The position numbers and the translations under genes are program-made. A DNA stretch of 64,000 nucleotides from Paenibacillus phyllosphaerae (lineage in GTDB: Bacteria; Bacillota; Bacilli; Paenibacillales; Paenibacillaceae), in the NCBI RefSeq assembly GCF_014192105.1, contig NZ_JACHXK010000003.1:248001-312000 (forward strand). The letters are read 5' to 3'. Below the pieces are notes generated by a model, which ran no database searches, had not been told where the DNA came from, and saw nothing but the letters and a program-made list of their open reading frames with translations. This document shows positions 16,674-24,692 of the stretch, piece by piece; within the stretch, counting starts at the first letter, position 1, and each line of letters starts with the position of its first letter.

Positions 16674-17381
16674 GTGGATAGGGAACGTTTGGCTTACATT
16701 CGTCAAGAGGAGAAGATCTATCATGACGAGCTATTCGAGCAGCATCGGTTATTCGACCCTGGCACGTGGATGCACAAACCCGTTCAGGCGGTGCTGGACA
16801 GTCTGGAGCTGCTTCGCGACCGGGGAATACGGAATGTTCTCGATCTGGGATGCGGCGTCGGTCGTCACAGCATACCGATTGCGCAGCAGCTGACTGGACG
16901 ATCCGGCAAAGTCATCTGCGTGGACTTGCTAGCTTCAGCAATCGAGAAGTTGAAAGCTTATAGCGACAGCTATGGCGTAGCCGGTTCCATCGAGGCGGTA
17001 CAAGCCGATCTGGAAGATTTCCCAATTGCAAGCGAGCAATATGATCTCCTCGTCGCGATCTCTTCCTTGGAGCATATAAGCACGCCGCAGAATCTGGCCG
17101 CCAAGCTGCAAGAAATGGCGAACGGTACTAAGGCAGAAGGCATCAACTGTATTCTCATCAACGCCAGCATTCAAGAGCTCATCACAGCGACAGACGAACA
17201 TCTCGATCCCATGTTCGAGATCAATCTGCCCACAGCGCAGATGCTGGAACTGTTACACAAACAATACGCCGGCTGGGAGATACTGCAAGAAACCATCAAG
17301 CCAGCAGCTTTCCCAATACAGCGTGCGGACAAGCAAGTGACGCTGCGTTTGGAAGTCATTACGTTCGTGGCAAGGAAGTAA
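16674..17381 (+). CDS. SAM-dependent class I methyltransferase
   Basis: A 235-residue methyltransferase of the Rossmann class I fold. Motif I is VLDLGCGVGRHSIPIAQQL (SAM-binding glycine loop), motif II VICVDLLASAIEKLK, and the acidic VQADLEDFPIASEQYDLLVAISSLEHI covers motifs III and IV. The GTG at 16674 is chosen because a perfect GGAGG lies 8 bases upstream. An ATG at 16669 is in another frame, and the longer in-frame opening at 16584 overlaps the preceding small gene. The substrate is unknown; motif order and length fit the small-molecule group rather than rRNA or DNA methylases. Confidence 0.85.
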   Translation: MDRERLAYIRQEEKIYHDELFEQHRLFDPGTWMHKPVQAVLDSLELLRDRGIRNVLDLGCGVGRHSIPIAQQLTGRSGKVICVDLLASAIEKLKAYSDSYGVAGSIEAVQADLEDFPIASEQYDLLVAISSLEHISTPQNLAAKLQEMANGTKAEGINCILINASIQELITATDEHLDPMFEINLPTAQMLELLHKQYAGWEILQETIKPAAFPIQRADKQVTLRLEVITFVARK

Positions 17382-17410
17382 ATGTACGTTCGCACGTAGG
17401 GGGTTAACGA

Positions 17411-17772
17411 ACGTAAGCGTGTCCGCAAAGCGGATGTCAAGCGAGGATCAGCACGTACCCCAAAAACATCAGCGTGTCCGCGAAGCGGACGTCAAGCAAG
17501 GATCAGCAGATCAGCTGCATCACGCTCTAACGTAGGGGTCACCACCCTCAGGCACCAACGTTGCGAACGAAGCTCGAAGCCGGAGCTTTGTCCTAGCGAA
17601 TTGATGCAGGCCGAGTATGCCCGCATATCAATTCGCCAGGACAAAAGCGGGCCAACCACGAAAGGACACATCGAAGACGGCCGCGTACCGAGTCACGCCG
17701 CTTACGGGTGTCCAGAGGGCCGTGGCCCTCGGGGTCCCCTCCTCAGGAGGGGATTTAGGGGAGGTAGCAACA
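17411..17772 (+). repeat. Large structured intergenic repeat, copy A
   Basis: A non-coding stretch of about 360 bp between the convergent methyltransferase and AraC genes, clearly related to 52556-52870. It begins with two copies of a short hairpin unit: GTCCGC-AAA-GCGGAT at 17421-17435 and GTCCGC-GAA-GCGGAC at 17476-17490, each followed by GTCAAGC. Then come an AAGCTC/GAGCTT stem, an outer TTTGTCC/GGACAAA stem enclosing GCGAATTGAT...ATCAATTCGC, a GGACAC/GTGTCC stem, GAGGGCC/GGCCCTC, and a final CCCCTCC/GGAGGGG hairpin. Short open frames inside it are not supported. It could be a transcribed structured RNA or an inactive insertion-type repeat. Confidence 0.7.
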
Positions 17773-17775
17773 ACC

Positions 17776-18660
17776 TTATCGCCGCACCTGCGATGGTGTC
17801 ACCCCTTTATACTGTTTGAACACTTTCGTAAAGTAGTTCGGATTGTCGCAGCCGACCTTGCCCGCAACCTCGGTGACTGACAGCTCCCCCTCGAGCAGCA
17901 GCCGCTCGGCTTCGTTCATCCGGCACACATTGACGTATTCGACGAAGGTGCGGCCGGTCTGCTTCTTGAACTGTTTGCAGAAGTGGTACGGGTTCAGATT
18001 GAGCAGGCCGGCTGCCTCGTCGACGGTCAGCTTGTCGGCGAAGTTCTTCTCGATATGGGCGATCAACGTTTTGAAGCGCTCCCGGTTCTCCATGAACCGG
18101 CTGCCTGCCCGTTCTGGCAGCTGAAGCGGCAGGAAGGTGCGCGCGAGAAGCGTGAAGAGCAGATGCAGCTGGGACTTCACGATGAGCTGATAAGCGGGCT
18201 GCTTGGCTTTGAACTCGGCGATGGCCTCCTGCAACAGCCTGTAATGGGCGGCACAGCCGGAATCGTGCAGCAGGGGATTCACGGGCAGCTGAATCCGTCC
18301 TTCGAGATAAGGCTGCACATATTTGGCATGAAGCCCATCATGGACATAATCGTTGAACAAAGAGCCGTTGAATACGATGGACACATAAGCGACGTCGCCT
18401 TCGCACGTGCTATAGCCGACATGCAAGCCGCCGGCAGGGACGAACAGGACATCGCCGGGGTGGACTTCATAAGGCTGGCTGTCGATGTGGAAAATCCCGC
18501 TGCCCTGCTGCATCACGATAATCTCGAAATGCTCATGCCAATGCAGATACAAGATGGATTGACCCTGCTTGGCGCCGTCGCAGCGGTTATGGAAGACCAT
18601 GAACGGGTAGCTTTTCTCCGCGAGCCGCGTCATCTCCCGCAATTCCTTCGGATAAGTCAT
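17776..18660 (-). CDS. AraC family transcriptional regulator with N-terminal cupin
   Basis: A 294-residue regulator. The N-terminal cupin (about residues 25-120) shows LHWHEHFEIIVMQQGSG and PGDVLFVPAGGLHVGY, typical of sugar-sensing AraC proteins. The C-terminal DNA-binding pair of helix-turn-helix motifs reads LTVDEAAGLLNLNPYHFCKQFKKQTGRTF and VTEVAGKVGCDNPNYFTKVFKQYKGVTPSQ in consecutive blocks. The start at 18660 has GGGAGTGG 10 bases upstream; 45 further codons upstream lack an RBS. It is divergent from the isomerase/oxidoreductase pair at 18784-20752 across a 123-bp gap, so it probably activates them in response to a sugar. Confidence 0.88.
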   Translation of the reverse strand: MTYPKELREMTRLAEKSYPFMVFHNRCDGAKQGQSILYLHWHEHFEIIVMQQGSGIFHIDSQPYEVHPGDVLFVPAGGLHVGYSTCEGDVAYVSIVFNGSLFNDYVHDGLHAKYVQPYLEGRIQLPVNPLLHDSGCAAHYRLLQEAIAEFKAKQPAYQLIVKSQLHLLFTLLARTFLPLQLPERAGSRFMENRERFKTLIAHIEKNFADKLTVDEAAGLLNLNPYHFCKQFKKQTGRTFVEYVNVCRMNEAERLLLEGELSVTEVAGKVGCDNPNYFTKVFKQYKGVTPSQVRR

Positions 18661-18783
18661 GTAAGCGCCACTCCCACAAGATTGAACTAGTATTGCACAA
18701 GATAAGGCGAGAAAAGCCATGGGGATCAAGCTATACTGAAGGTGCTTGTAATTACCATATGCCAAAATAGGAGTGGTAGCAAG

Positions 18784-19674
18784 ATGACGAATCAATTATT
18801 ACGTATCGGAACATTGGTGGGCGGGGGAGATGCGGTTCGGGTCATCCCGCAGATCGTGAAGCACGGCTTCGAGTCCTTCAGCTTAACTTTCTGGCAGACG
18901 ACGGGAAGCACCGATCTGGTCGAGACGGCCAAGCGGGTTCGCGAGCTTCAAGATGAATACGGTTTCATTATCTCGACGTTGGGGATATTCGGCAATCCGC
19001 TGACAGGAGCGGGCGATAACGCCGATACATTAGCGAGTTGGGAGCGGCTCATCGACCATGCGCATCTGTTCGGCACCGATATCGTATCGGGGTTCACGGG
19101 CAGGCTGACCGGCGAATCGATCGCAGCGTCCATTCCGCAATATGCCAAAGTGTTCGGCGAACTTCAGCGCAGAGCCCAAGACAAAGGCGTCCGGATCGCC
19201 TTCGAGAACTGCGATATGGGCGGTACATGGGAGAGCGGCGACTGGAATATCGCTCACAACCCGACAGCGTGGGAAATGATGTTCAACGCCATCCCTTCCG
19301 ATAACATCGGCCTGCAGTGGGAGCCTTGCCATCAAATGGTATCGCTCATCGATCCGATCCCGCAGCTGCGCAAATGGATCGATAAAGTGTTCCATGTGCA
19401 TGGCAAAGATGCGACCATCGCCTGGGATATCGTCAAGGAATACGGCATTCACGGACCGAAGCCGTTCGTCTGGCACCGTACGCCGGGATTCGGCGACACG
19501 AATTGGACGGATATCATCACGATTCTTCGGCAGGCCAACTATGCGGGCACGATCGATATCGAGGGCTGGCATGACCCGGTCTATCGCGGGGAGCTGGAGA
19601 TGACGGGGCAGGTGCATGCCTTGAACTATTTGAAACAGTGCAGAGGCGGGAGTTTCGTGCCAAATCCGGTCTAA
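18784..19674 (+). CDS. Sugar phosphate isomerase/epimerase (xylose isomerase-like TIM barrel)
   Basis: A 296-residue TIM-barrel protein of the IolE/xylose isomerase-like family, metal-dependent enzymes acting on keto-inositols or rare sugars. Visible active-site elements are VRIAFENCDMGGTW (metal-ligand glutamate on strand 5), IGLQWEPCHQMVSLIDP (E-P-x-H), VFHVHGKDATI (H-x-K-D) and GTIDIEGWHDPVYRGE (the terminal I-E). The start at 18784 follows AGGAGTGG. It is followed after 28 bases by a Gfo/Idh/MocA oxidoreductase, a frequent pairing in catabolism of inositols and related sugars. Confidence 0.87.
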   Translation: MTNQLLRIGTLVGGGDAVRVIPQIVKHGFESFSLTFWQTTGSTDLVETAKRVRELQDEYGFIISTLGIFGNPLTGAGDNADTLASWERLIDHAHLFGTDIVSGFTGRLTGESIAASIPQYAKVFGELQRRAQDKGVRIAFENCDMGGTWESGDWNIAHNPTAWEMMFNAIPSDNIGLQWEPCHQMVSLIDPIPQLRKWIDKVFHVHGKDATIAWDIVKEYGIHGPKPFVWHRTPGFGDTNWTDIITILRQANYAGTIDIEGWHDPVYRGELEMTGQVHALNYLKQCRGGSFVPNPV

Positions 19675-19702
19675 CACCGACCTTAAGGGAGGGAATGTCA
19701 AG

Positions 19703-20752
19703 ATGAGTGCCACTTATAAAGTTGCGGTTGCAGGCTGCGGCGGCATGTCGAATATCTGGATCGATTATGCGATCGCAAGGCCCGATACGGAGATCGTCGC
19801 GCTAATCGATATTCAGGAGCAATCCGCGGCGGCGATGCGGGACCGCAAAGGGTTGAGCTGCGGCATATACACCGACCTGGCCACGGCCATTCGCGAGTCA
19901 GGCGCTACGATCGTCTTCGACGTCACGATTCCGGCGAGCCATTACGAGATTGGCAGCACGGCGATGCAATTGGGCTGTCATGTCTTTGGCGAGAAACCGC
20001 TGGCCGAGACGATGGCTGACTGCAATGAGCTCGTGCGCATCGCGGAGCAGACAGGCCGAACCCATGCGATTATGCAGAATCGCCGGTATGACTCCCGCAT
20101 CCGGGCATTGCGCGCAATGATCGAATCCGGCACGATCGGCAAGCCGGGCTTCGCAGGCGCAGATTTCTTCATCGGAGCGCACTTCGGCGGCTTCCGCGAT
20201 GCGATGGCAAGTCCCCTGCTGCTCGACATGGCGATCCACACCTTCGATCAAGCGCGGCTCATTCTTGGCGCAGATCCGGTCTCGGTCTATTGCCAAGAAT
20301 TTAATCCGCCGGGATCATGGTACGCAGGACATGCAGCCGCCGTCTGTATCTATGAGATGTCCGACGGGTCGATCTTCAATTATCGCGGCTCTTGGTGCGC
20401 GGAAGGAGCTCCGACTTCTTGGGAAGCCCAGTGGCGCATCACCGGCGAGAAGGGAACGGCCATCTGGGACGGACATGGCGATCCGTACGCGGAGGTTGTG
20501 GCCGAAGGGGATCAGAGCGGCAAGTTCATGAAGGAGTATCAGCGCGTAGAGGCTTCATCGGCGGAGTTCGCGCAGGCGCGGGCAGGCCATAACGGATGTC
20601 TGGACGAGATGTTCGATTCTCTGGCGGAGCAACGGCCGGCGGAGACGGACAGCCGCGACAACCGATACAGCATGGCCATGGTGCTAGCGGCGCTAGAGAG
20701 CGCGAAGACGGGCCGGAAGGTGAGCTTGGCGAGCTTCATCGAGCAGGTCTAA
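19703..20752 (+). CDS. Gfo/Idh/MocA family oxidoreductase
   Basis: A 349-residue NAD(P)-dependent sugar or inositol dehydrogenase. The N-terminal Rossmann motif is VAVAGCGGMSNIWIDYA, and HVFGEKPLAETMADCNELV contains the conserved E-K-P used in catalysis and cofactor binding. The C-terminal domain has LLDMAIHTFDQARLILG, in which the D-x-x-x-H pair is the active-site signature. AAGGGAGGGAATG precedes the start. It is co-transcribed with the upstream isomerase and probably controlled by the divergent AraC protein. The true sugar is not visible. Confidence 0.9.
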   Translation: MSATYKVAVAGCGGMSNIWIDYAIARPDTEIVALIDIQEQSAAAMRDRKGLSCGIYTDLATAIRESGATIVFDVTIPASHYEIGSTAMQLGCHVFGEKPLAETMADCNELVRIAEQTGRTHAIMQNRRYDSRIRALRAMIESGTIGKPGFAGADFFIGAHFGGFRDAMASPLLLDMAIHTFDQARLILGADPVSVYCQEFNPPGSWYAGHAAAVCIYEMSDGSIFNYRGSWCAEGAPTSWEAQWRITGEKGTAIWDGHGDPYAEVVAEGDQSGKFMKEYQRVEASSAEFAQARAGHNGCLDEMFDSLAEQRPAETDSRDNRYSMAMVLAALESAKTGRKVSLASFIEQV

Positions 20753-20805
20753 GCGGACTAATCAAGATCCGATTTATGCATGTAACGACCATAGTAATAC
20801 GATCA

Positions 20806-20840
20806 AGGACGGGTATCTTCGGATACCGGTCCTTTTGTTC
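20806..20840 (+). terminator. Intrinsic terminator after oxidoreductase
   Basis: A 12-bp stem with one mismatch (AGGACGGGTATC / GATACCGGTCCT) closed by a TTCG tetraloop, followed by TTTTGTT. Confidence 0.85.
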
Positions 20841-20921
20841 GTGGGCAAAAGTGGTTCTTTCATCCGCGACCAAGGATATAATAAGCAGCAAATTCAAGCC
20901 TATGACCGGCAAAAAGGAGGC

Positions 20922-20996
20922 ATGACATGGCCCTCCTTCTTGGGGGCTGCCATTACGTTGTCGCTGCTCACTTGTTATCTCGACAACAGGAAGTAA
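20922..20996 (+). CDS. Possible 24-residue hydrophobic peptide
   Basis: A short frame beginning MTWPSFLGAAITLSLLTCYL and ending in basic residues, directly after an AAAAAGGAGG box. The box is only 1 base from this ATG. It is better placed (6 bases) for a second ATG at 20927 in another frame, which would give a 31-residue peptide ending at 21022. Either product would be tiny. The strong ribosome binding site in an otherwise empty gap is the main evidence; a chance match is quite possible. Confidence 0.25.
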   Translation: MTWPSFLGAAITLSLLTCYLDNRK

Positions 20997-21087
20997 AGGA
21001 TAAAAATAACAAAGTTGAATAATTAATGGATGCATTCAGGATACTATCTTCAAGAAACTGTTAACTTCTTGAGTTGAATCTATGGGA

Positions 21088-21117
21088 TTGACGAAATATA
21101 CTGATAGATGGTAGTAT
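21088..21117 (+). promoter_or_regulatory. SigA-type promoter for the cystine importer operon
   Basis: TTGACG at 21088-21093 and TAGTAT at 21112-21117 have an 18-base spacer and lie about 75 bases before the first gene. A short inverted repeat TCAAGAA/TTCTTGA lies just upstream (21050-21072) and might be an operator. Confidence 0.5.
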
Positions 21118-21191
21118 TTTCGATATTCTTACTATACAACTTGGGATACAATGGTATTGACGGGTTGACAGAGAGTGAAGGAGAGAGACAG

Positions 21192-22034
21192 ATGAAGAAC
21201 AAACGTCATTACGTATTGGTGCTGGCTATGTTGGTGCTCACCTTGATCGTGTCCGCTTGCGGATCGAAGGATGAGAATGCGAATAACGGTACGAACACAG
21301 GTGCAGGTACGACGGAGGAGACTGCTTCCGCATCGCTGCTGGATACGATTAAGAAGAACGGTAAGATCCGGATCGGTACGGAAGGCACTTACGCGCCATT
21401 CACATACCATGACCAATCGGGCGAATTGACAGGCTTCGACGTGGAACTGGCACGTGAAGTCGCGAAGCGTCTGGGCGTGGAAGCGGAGTTCATCGAGACG
21501 AAGTGGGATGGCATGTTCGCTGGCCTGGACGCCAAGCGTTTCGATATGGTAGCGAACGAAGTATCGATTAACGACGAGCGCAAGGCGAAGTACGATTTCT
21601 CGAATTCGTATATCGTATCCAAAGCGGTGTTGATCGTTAACGAAGCTACGACGGATATCAACTCGCTGGCAGACCTGAAGGGTAAGAAATCCGGTCAATC
21701 GCTGACGAGCAACCTTGGTGAGATCGCAAAGGCGAACGGCGCCGAGATCGTCGAGATCGAAGGCTTCAACCAAGCTATTGAGCTGCTGCTGTCCAAGCGC
21801 ATCGACGCGACGATCAACGACAGCCTGTCCTTCCTGGACTTCAAGAAACAGAAGCCGGATGCCGCGATCAAAGTTGTCGCTGAGACGGACGATGCATCGG
21901 AGAGTGCATTCCTGTTCAACAAAGGCGATGAAGAATTGGTCAATGCCGTGAATGACGTGCTGCAAGCGATGAAGGACGACGGTACTTACCTGACGATCTC
22001 GGAGAAATACTTCGGCGAAGATGTGTCGAAGTAA
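21192..22034 (+). CDS. tcyA: Amino acid (probably cystine) ABC transporter, substrate-binding lipoprotein
   Basis: A 280-residue solute-binding lipoprotein. The signal peptide ends in a lipobox LIVSAC at about residue 20. A Thr/Gly/Asn-rich spacer follows, then the family 3 binding-protein fold starting at GKIRIGTEGTYAPFTYHD. The segment TKWDGMFAGLDAKRFDMVAN with SINDERKAKYDFSNSY closely resembles cystine-binding proteins (FliY/TcyA type), which is why I favour cystine over glutamine. The ATG at 21192 follows GAAGGAGAG. It leads a three-gene operon with permease and ATPase. Cystine as substrate is inference. Confidence 0.85.
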   Translation: MKNKRHYVLVLAMLVLTLIVSACGSKDENANNGTNTGAGTTEETASASLLDTIKKNGKIRIGTEGTYAPFTYHDQSGELTGFDVELAREVAKRLGVEAEFIETKWDGMFAGLDAKRFDMVANEVSINDERKAKYDFSNSYIVSKAVLIVNEATTDINSLADLKGKKSGQSLTSNLGEIAKANGAEIVEIEGFNQAIELLLSKRIDATINDSLSFLDFKKQKPDAAIKVVAETDDASESAFLFNKGDEELVNAVNDVLQAMKDDGTYLTISEKYFGEDVSK

Positions 22035-22045
22035 CGGTTTAGACG

Positions 22046-22723
22046 ATGAGCGACCAAACGATCCGATTATGGGACATCTTCATTGATTCGTTTCTACCCC
22101 TGCTTAAGGCAGGGGTACTTTACACGATTCCGCTTTCATTGATTTCCTTCGTACTGGGCTGTATCGTCGCCTTGCTGACGGCGCTTGCAAGATTGTCGGA
22201 GAACAAGATCTTGTCGAGCGTGGCAAGATTCTACGTCTGGCTCATTCGGGGCACGCCGCTGCTCGTCCAGTTGTATATTATTTTTTATGGATTGCCAAGG
22301 GTTGGCCTCATTATCGATCCGTTCCCGGCGGCAATCATCGGCTTCACGCTTAATGTCGGCGCGTATAATTCGGAGATCGTCCGCGCTGCAATCCTATCGA
22401 TATCTAAAGGACAGTGGGAAGCGGGTTTCTCGCTGGGCATGACCAAGCTGCAGACGCTAAGGCGCATTGTGCTGCCGCAAGCGACGCGCGTAGCCGTGCC
22501 TCCGCTGTCCAACTCGTTCATAAGTCTGGTCAAAGACACCTCGCTTGCTTTCGCAATCACGGTGACGGAGATGTTCCAGAAGGCCAACCAGCTAACGGCT
22601 TATTACTATGAACCGCTGCTGCTGTATTCGGAGGCGGCCTTGATTTACTTGATCTTCAGTACGGTGCTCTCGCAACTGCAAGCGAAGCTGGAACGGCGGT
22701 TCGACCGGTTCACCGCCAGATAG
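22046..22723 (+). CDS. tcyB: Amino acid (cystine-type) ABC transporter, permease
   Basis: A 225-residue inner-membrane permease of the HisM/GlnP type with about five membrane helices. The cytoplasmic coupling loop [37 protein letters not shown] carries the E-A-A-x-x-x-G motif that docks onto the ATPase. [16 protein letters not shown] is the typical family segment in the middle. It starts 11 bases after the binding-protein stop and ends 11 bases before the ATPase. With a single permease gene, the membrane part is probably a homodimer. Confidence 0.9.
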   Translation: MSDQTIRLWDIFIDSFLPLLKAGVLYTIPLSLISFVLGCIVALLTALARLSENKILSSVARFYVWLIRGTPLLVQLYIIFYGLPRVGLIIDPFPAAIIGFTLNVGAYNSEIVRAAILSISKGQWEAGFSLGMTKLQTLRRIVLPQATRVAVPPLSNSFISLVKDTSLAFAITVTEMFQKANQLTAYYYEPLLLYSEAALIYLIFSTVLSQLQAKLERRFDRFTAR

Positions 22724-22734
22724 AAGGTGATACG

Positions 22735-23481
22735 ATGCTGCAAATGACGAAATTGAAAAAGAGCTTCGGCAATAACGAGGTTCTTAAAGGCGTTAATCTT
22801 AAGATAGAAGCGGGCAGCGTGCTGGTCATTATCGGACCTTCCGGCTCTGGCAAGACGACGCTCTTGCGCTGCATGAATCTGCTTGAGCAGCCGACGGAAG
22901 GCACGCTTCAGCTGCTTCATTACACGCTTGACTTCACGGGGAATAAGAAGCCCGATAAGCAGACGGTGCTCGACATCCGCAAGAATACCGGCATGGTGTT
23001 CCAAAGCTATAATCTGTTCCCGCATCGTACGGTGCTCGAGAACATTATGGAAGGCCCGGTCATCGTCCAGAAGAAGCGGGTGGCAGAAGCGAAGGCAAGA
23101 GCGCAGCAGCTGCTAGCGAAGGTCGGTCTTGCCGATAAGGCGGATGCTTATCCGCATCAGCTATCCGGCGGTCAGCAGCAGCGCGTCGGGATCGCGCGGG
23201 CGGTTGCCATGGAGCCGAAGCTGCTCCTGTTCGATGAACCGACGTCGGCGCTCGATCCGGAGCTTGTCGGCGAAGTGCTGAAGGTTATGCGTGAGCTGGC
23301 TTCGGAAGGCATGACGATGGCGGTCGTCACCCATGAGATGAAATTCGCCTATGAGGTAGCGGACAAAGTCATATTCATGGATAACGGCGTCGTGGTCGAA
23401 GAGGGGACGCCGCAGCAAGTGTTGCAGAACCCGACCAACGAGCGCACGAAGGCATTTTTATCGCGGATAGAAGAACAATAG
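22735..23481 (+). CDS. tcyC: Amino acid (cystine-type) ABC transporter, ATP-binding protein
   Basis: A 248-residue ABC ATPase energising the importer. Walker A is [15 protein letters not shown], the Q-loop [12 protein letters not shown], the signature [15 protein letters not shown], Walker [16 protein letters not shown], and the H-loop AVVTHEM. All catalytic residues are present. Length is standard for polar amino acid importers. It closes the operon and is followed by a long GC-rich terminator stem. Confidence 0.93.
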   Translation: MLQMTKLKKSFGNNEVLKGVNLKIEAGSVLVIIGPSGSGKTTLLRCMNLLEQPTEGTLQLLHYTLDFTGNKKPDKQTVLDIRKNTGMVFQSYNLFPHRTVLENIMEGPVIVQKKRVAEAKARAQQLLAKVGLADKADAYPHQLSGGQQQRVGIARAVAMEPKLLLFDEPTSALDPELVGEVLKVMRELASEGMTMAVVTHEMKFAYEVADKVIFMDNGVVVEEGTPQQVLQNPTNERTKAFLSRIEEQ

Positions 23482-23489
23482 TGCATGTG

Positions 23490-23541
23490 CAAAAGGCTGG
23501 CCTAGGCATCTGAATGATGCCATAGGGCCGGCCTTTATTTA
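23490..23541 (+). terminator. Intrinsic terminator after cystine importer
   Basis: A long imperfect stem (AAAGGCTGGCC...GGCAT with ATGCC...GGCCGGCCTTT) followed by ATTTAC. Confidence 0.75.
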
Positions 23542-23640
23542 CATACAAGCGTTTATGAGTTTCGCGTTTATAAAGCATATTGTATTTCTCCGGAATGAAA
23601 CCTATTACGCTGCCAGAGAACGGCGACAGCCGTTTCACTT
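23538..23640. repeat. 103-bp dispersed repeat, copy 1
   Basis: This segment aligns without gaps over 103 bases with 62318-62420. By hand count about three quarters of positions agree, and the second half is better conserved, with identical 14-base (CTCCGGAATGAAAC) and 12-base (AGCCGTTTCAC) blocks. It can form ACGGC-GACA-GCCGT inside TGAAA/TTTCA. It sits between convergent genes here, so it does not look like a promoter for either. Function unknown. Confidence 0.6.
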
Positions 23641-23658
23641 TTGTTGGTAACGGTAGAG

Positions 23659-24516
23659 TTAGAAGTCGCGCAGCAGGAATTCGTGCTTATAAATTTCATT
23701 TATTCTCGCCAGGATAGGCTGCGCCTGATTCTCGAATTTTATTGCCGCAATCTGACCTTTCTGCACGAAAACGCCGGTCTTCTTACTGTGTATCCCTAGC
23801 GCACCATCATACAGTTTATCGGCACCGTGGGAAGGCGGAGGGAAGAACAGTTTCATCAAAGGTTCAACGAATAGAGGCAGTCCTGATGGTTTGCCTTTCC
23901 GAAGCGTATTGTTGCCGCCCGGGTCAACGCTGCGAATCTTGATGCCGTCCATGGCAAGCTGCGGCGCGATGGCCTGCGTCCAAAGCGAGAGGGCTAGCTT
24001 GGAGGCGGCGTAAGGACCGAGCAGTTTACGGAAAGTTTTCGGTTGCTCTAACGTTTCAATCGAGAGCTCTCTCGTAAATTTCAGCGCAGATGACGAGGTG
24101 TTGATCACCGTTTTTAAGCGGCCGTTCCGAAGGAGGTCTATTAATTCCATCAGAATGATAAATGGAACGACCGTCATCAGCTCATAGTGCCGTTCGCGCC
24201 CTTGCTGCGAATAGCTCAGCTCGGGGAAGGAACCGCCGGCGTTGTTGAACAGAATATCGAGTCGCTGCTCCTTGCTTTTGATCGTTTCCAAAGTCCGTCT
24301 CAAGCTGGCATAATCAGCGAGATCGACCGTTGGATAGACGCGAAGCCGTCCTTCCTTCACGGCGTCTTGGATTCGCTTATCATCCGCGGGAAAGTCGGAA
24401 CGGTTCATCGCAACCACCTGCCAACCCTGCGTTAGCAATCTACGGGTCAATTCCAGCCCGATCCCGGCGTTAGCGCCTGTAATCAATGCGATATTTTCCT
24501 TTTGGTCGTTATTCAT
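23659..24516 (-). CDS. Short-chain dehydrogenase/reductase (SDR)
   Basis: A 285-residue SDR oxidoreductase. The N-terminal cofactor loop is ALITGANAGIGLELTRRLL, DILFNNAGGSFPELSY is the N-N-A-G motif, the catalytic Ser lies in VINTSSSALKF, and GPYAASKLALSLW gives the Y-x-x-x-K pair. The enzyme is of the retinol/protochlorophyllide reductase-like extended kind. The start at 24516 has AAGGAG about 10 bases upstream; an ORF opening at 24594 would run through the promoter. It is divergent from a MerR regulator, and its promoter has the 19-bp spacer typical of MerR control, so it is very likely the regulator's target, perhaps for detoxifying an aldehyde or ketone. Confidence 0.88.
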   Translation of the reverse strand: MNNDQKENIALITGANAGIGLELTRRLLTQGWQVVAMNRSDFPADDKRIQDAVKEGRLRVYPTVDLADYASLRRTLETIKSKEQRLDILFNNAGGSFPELSYSQQGRERHYELMTVVPFIILMELIDLLRNGRLKTVINTSSSALKFTRELSIETLEQPKTFRKLLGPYAASKLALSLWTQAIAPQLAMDGIKIRSVDPGGNNTLRKGKPSGLPLFVEPLMKLFFPPPSHGADKLYDGALGIHSKKTGVFVQKGQIAAIKFENQAQPILARINEIYKHEFLLRDF

Positions 24517-24563
24517 TATACGTCGACTCCTTGTGATAGCGGGATATTCCCTTTGATTGCGTA

Positions 24564-24594
24564 AATGTACAATTTGGAGTCGACTCCAAGTCAA
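24564..24594 (-). promoter_or_regulatory. MerR-type promoter of the SDR gene (19-bp spacer)
   Basis: On the minus strand TTGACT (24594-24589) and TACATT (24569-24564) are separated by exactly 19 bases, and the spacer holds the palindrome TTGGAGTCGACTCCAA. A long spacer with a centred dyad is the hallmark of promoters that MerR proteins activate by twisting DNA. Confidence 0.8.
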
Positions 24595-24631
24595 GGCGAG
24601 TAACGAATATTTTGGTCAAGAAAATAAGGAG

Positions 24632-24662
24632 TTGACTTGGAGCTGACTCCAAGTTCTATAAT
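24632..24662 (+). promoter_or_regulatory. MerR-type autoregulated promoter (19-bp spacer)
   Basis: TTGACT at 24632-24637 and TATAAT at 24657-24662 are 19 bases apart, with the dyad CTTGGAGCTGACTCCAAG in the spacer. It is the mirror partner of the SDR promoter 38 bases away, so one regulator can switch both directions. Confidence 0.8.
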
Positions 24663-24692
24663 GCTCTTAAAAGGAATCTGCCGGAGGTTAGA

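Noticed and set aside
17411..17490. Relationship between the leading hairpins of the large element and the c-di-GMP aptamer (shared GAGTGTCAGC)
   Set aside because: The shared string occurs in copy B only and the remaining GEMM-I landmarks are missing, so it is not a riboswitch remnant that I can support.
17601..17880. Short open frames within the large repeat and the AraC 3' end
   Set aside because: They have no ribosome binding site, overlap each other in two frames, and run over palindromes of the non-coding element.
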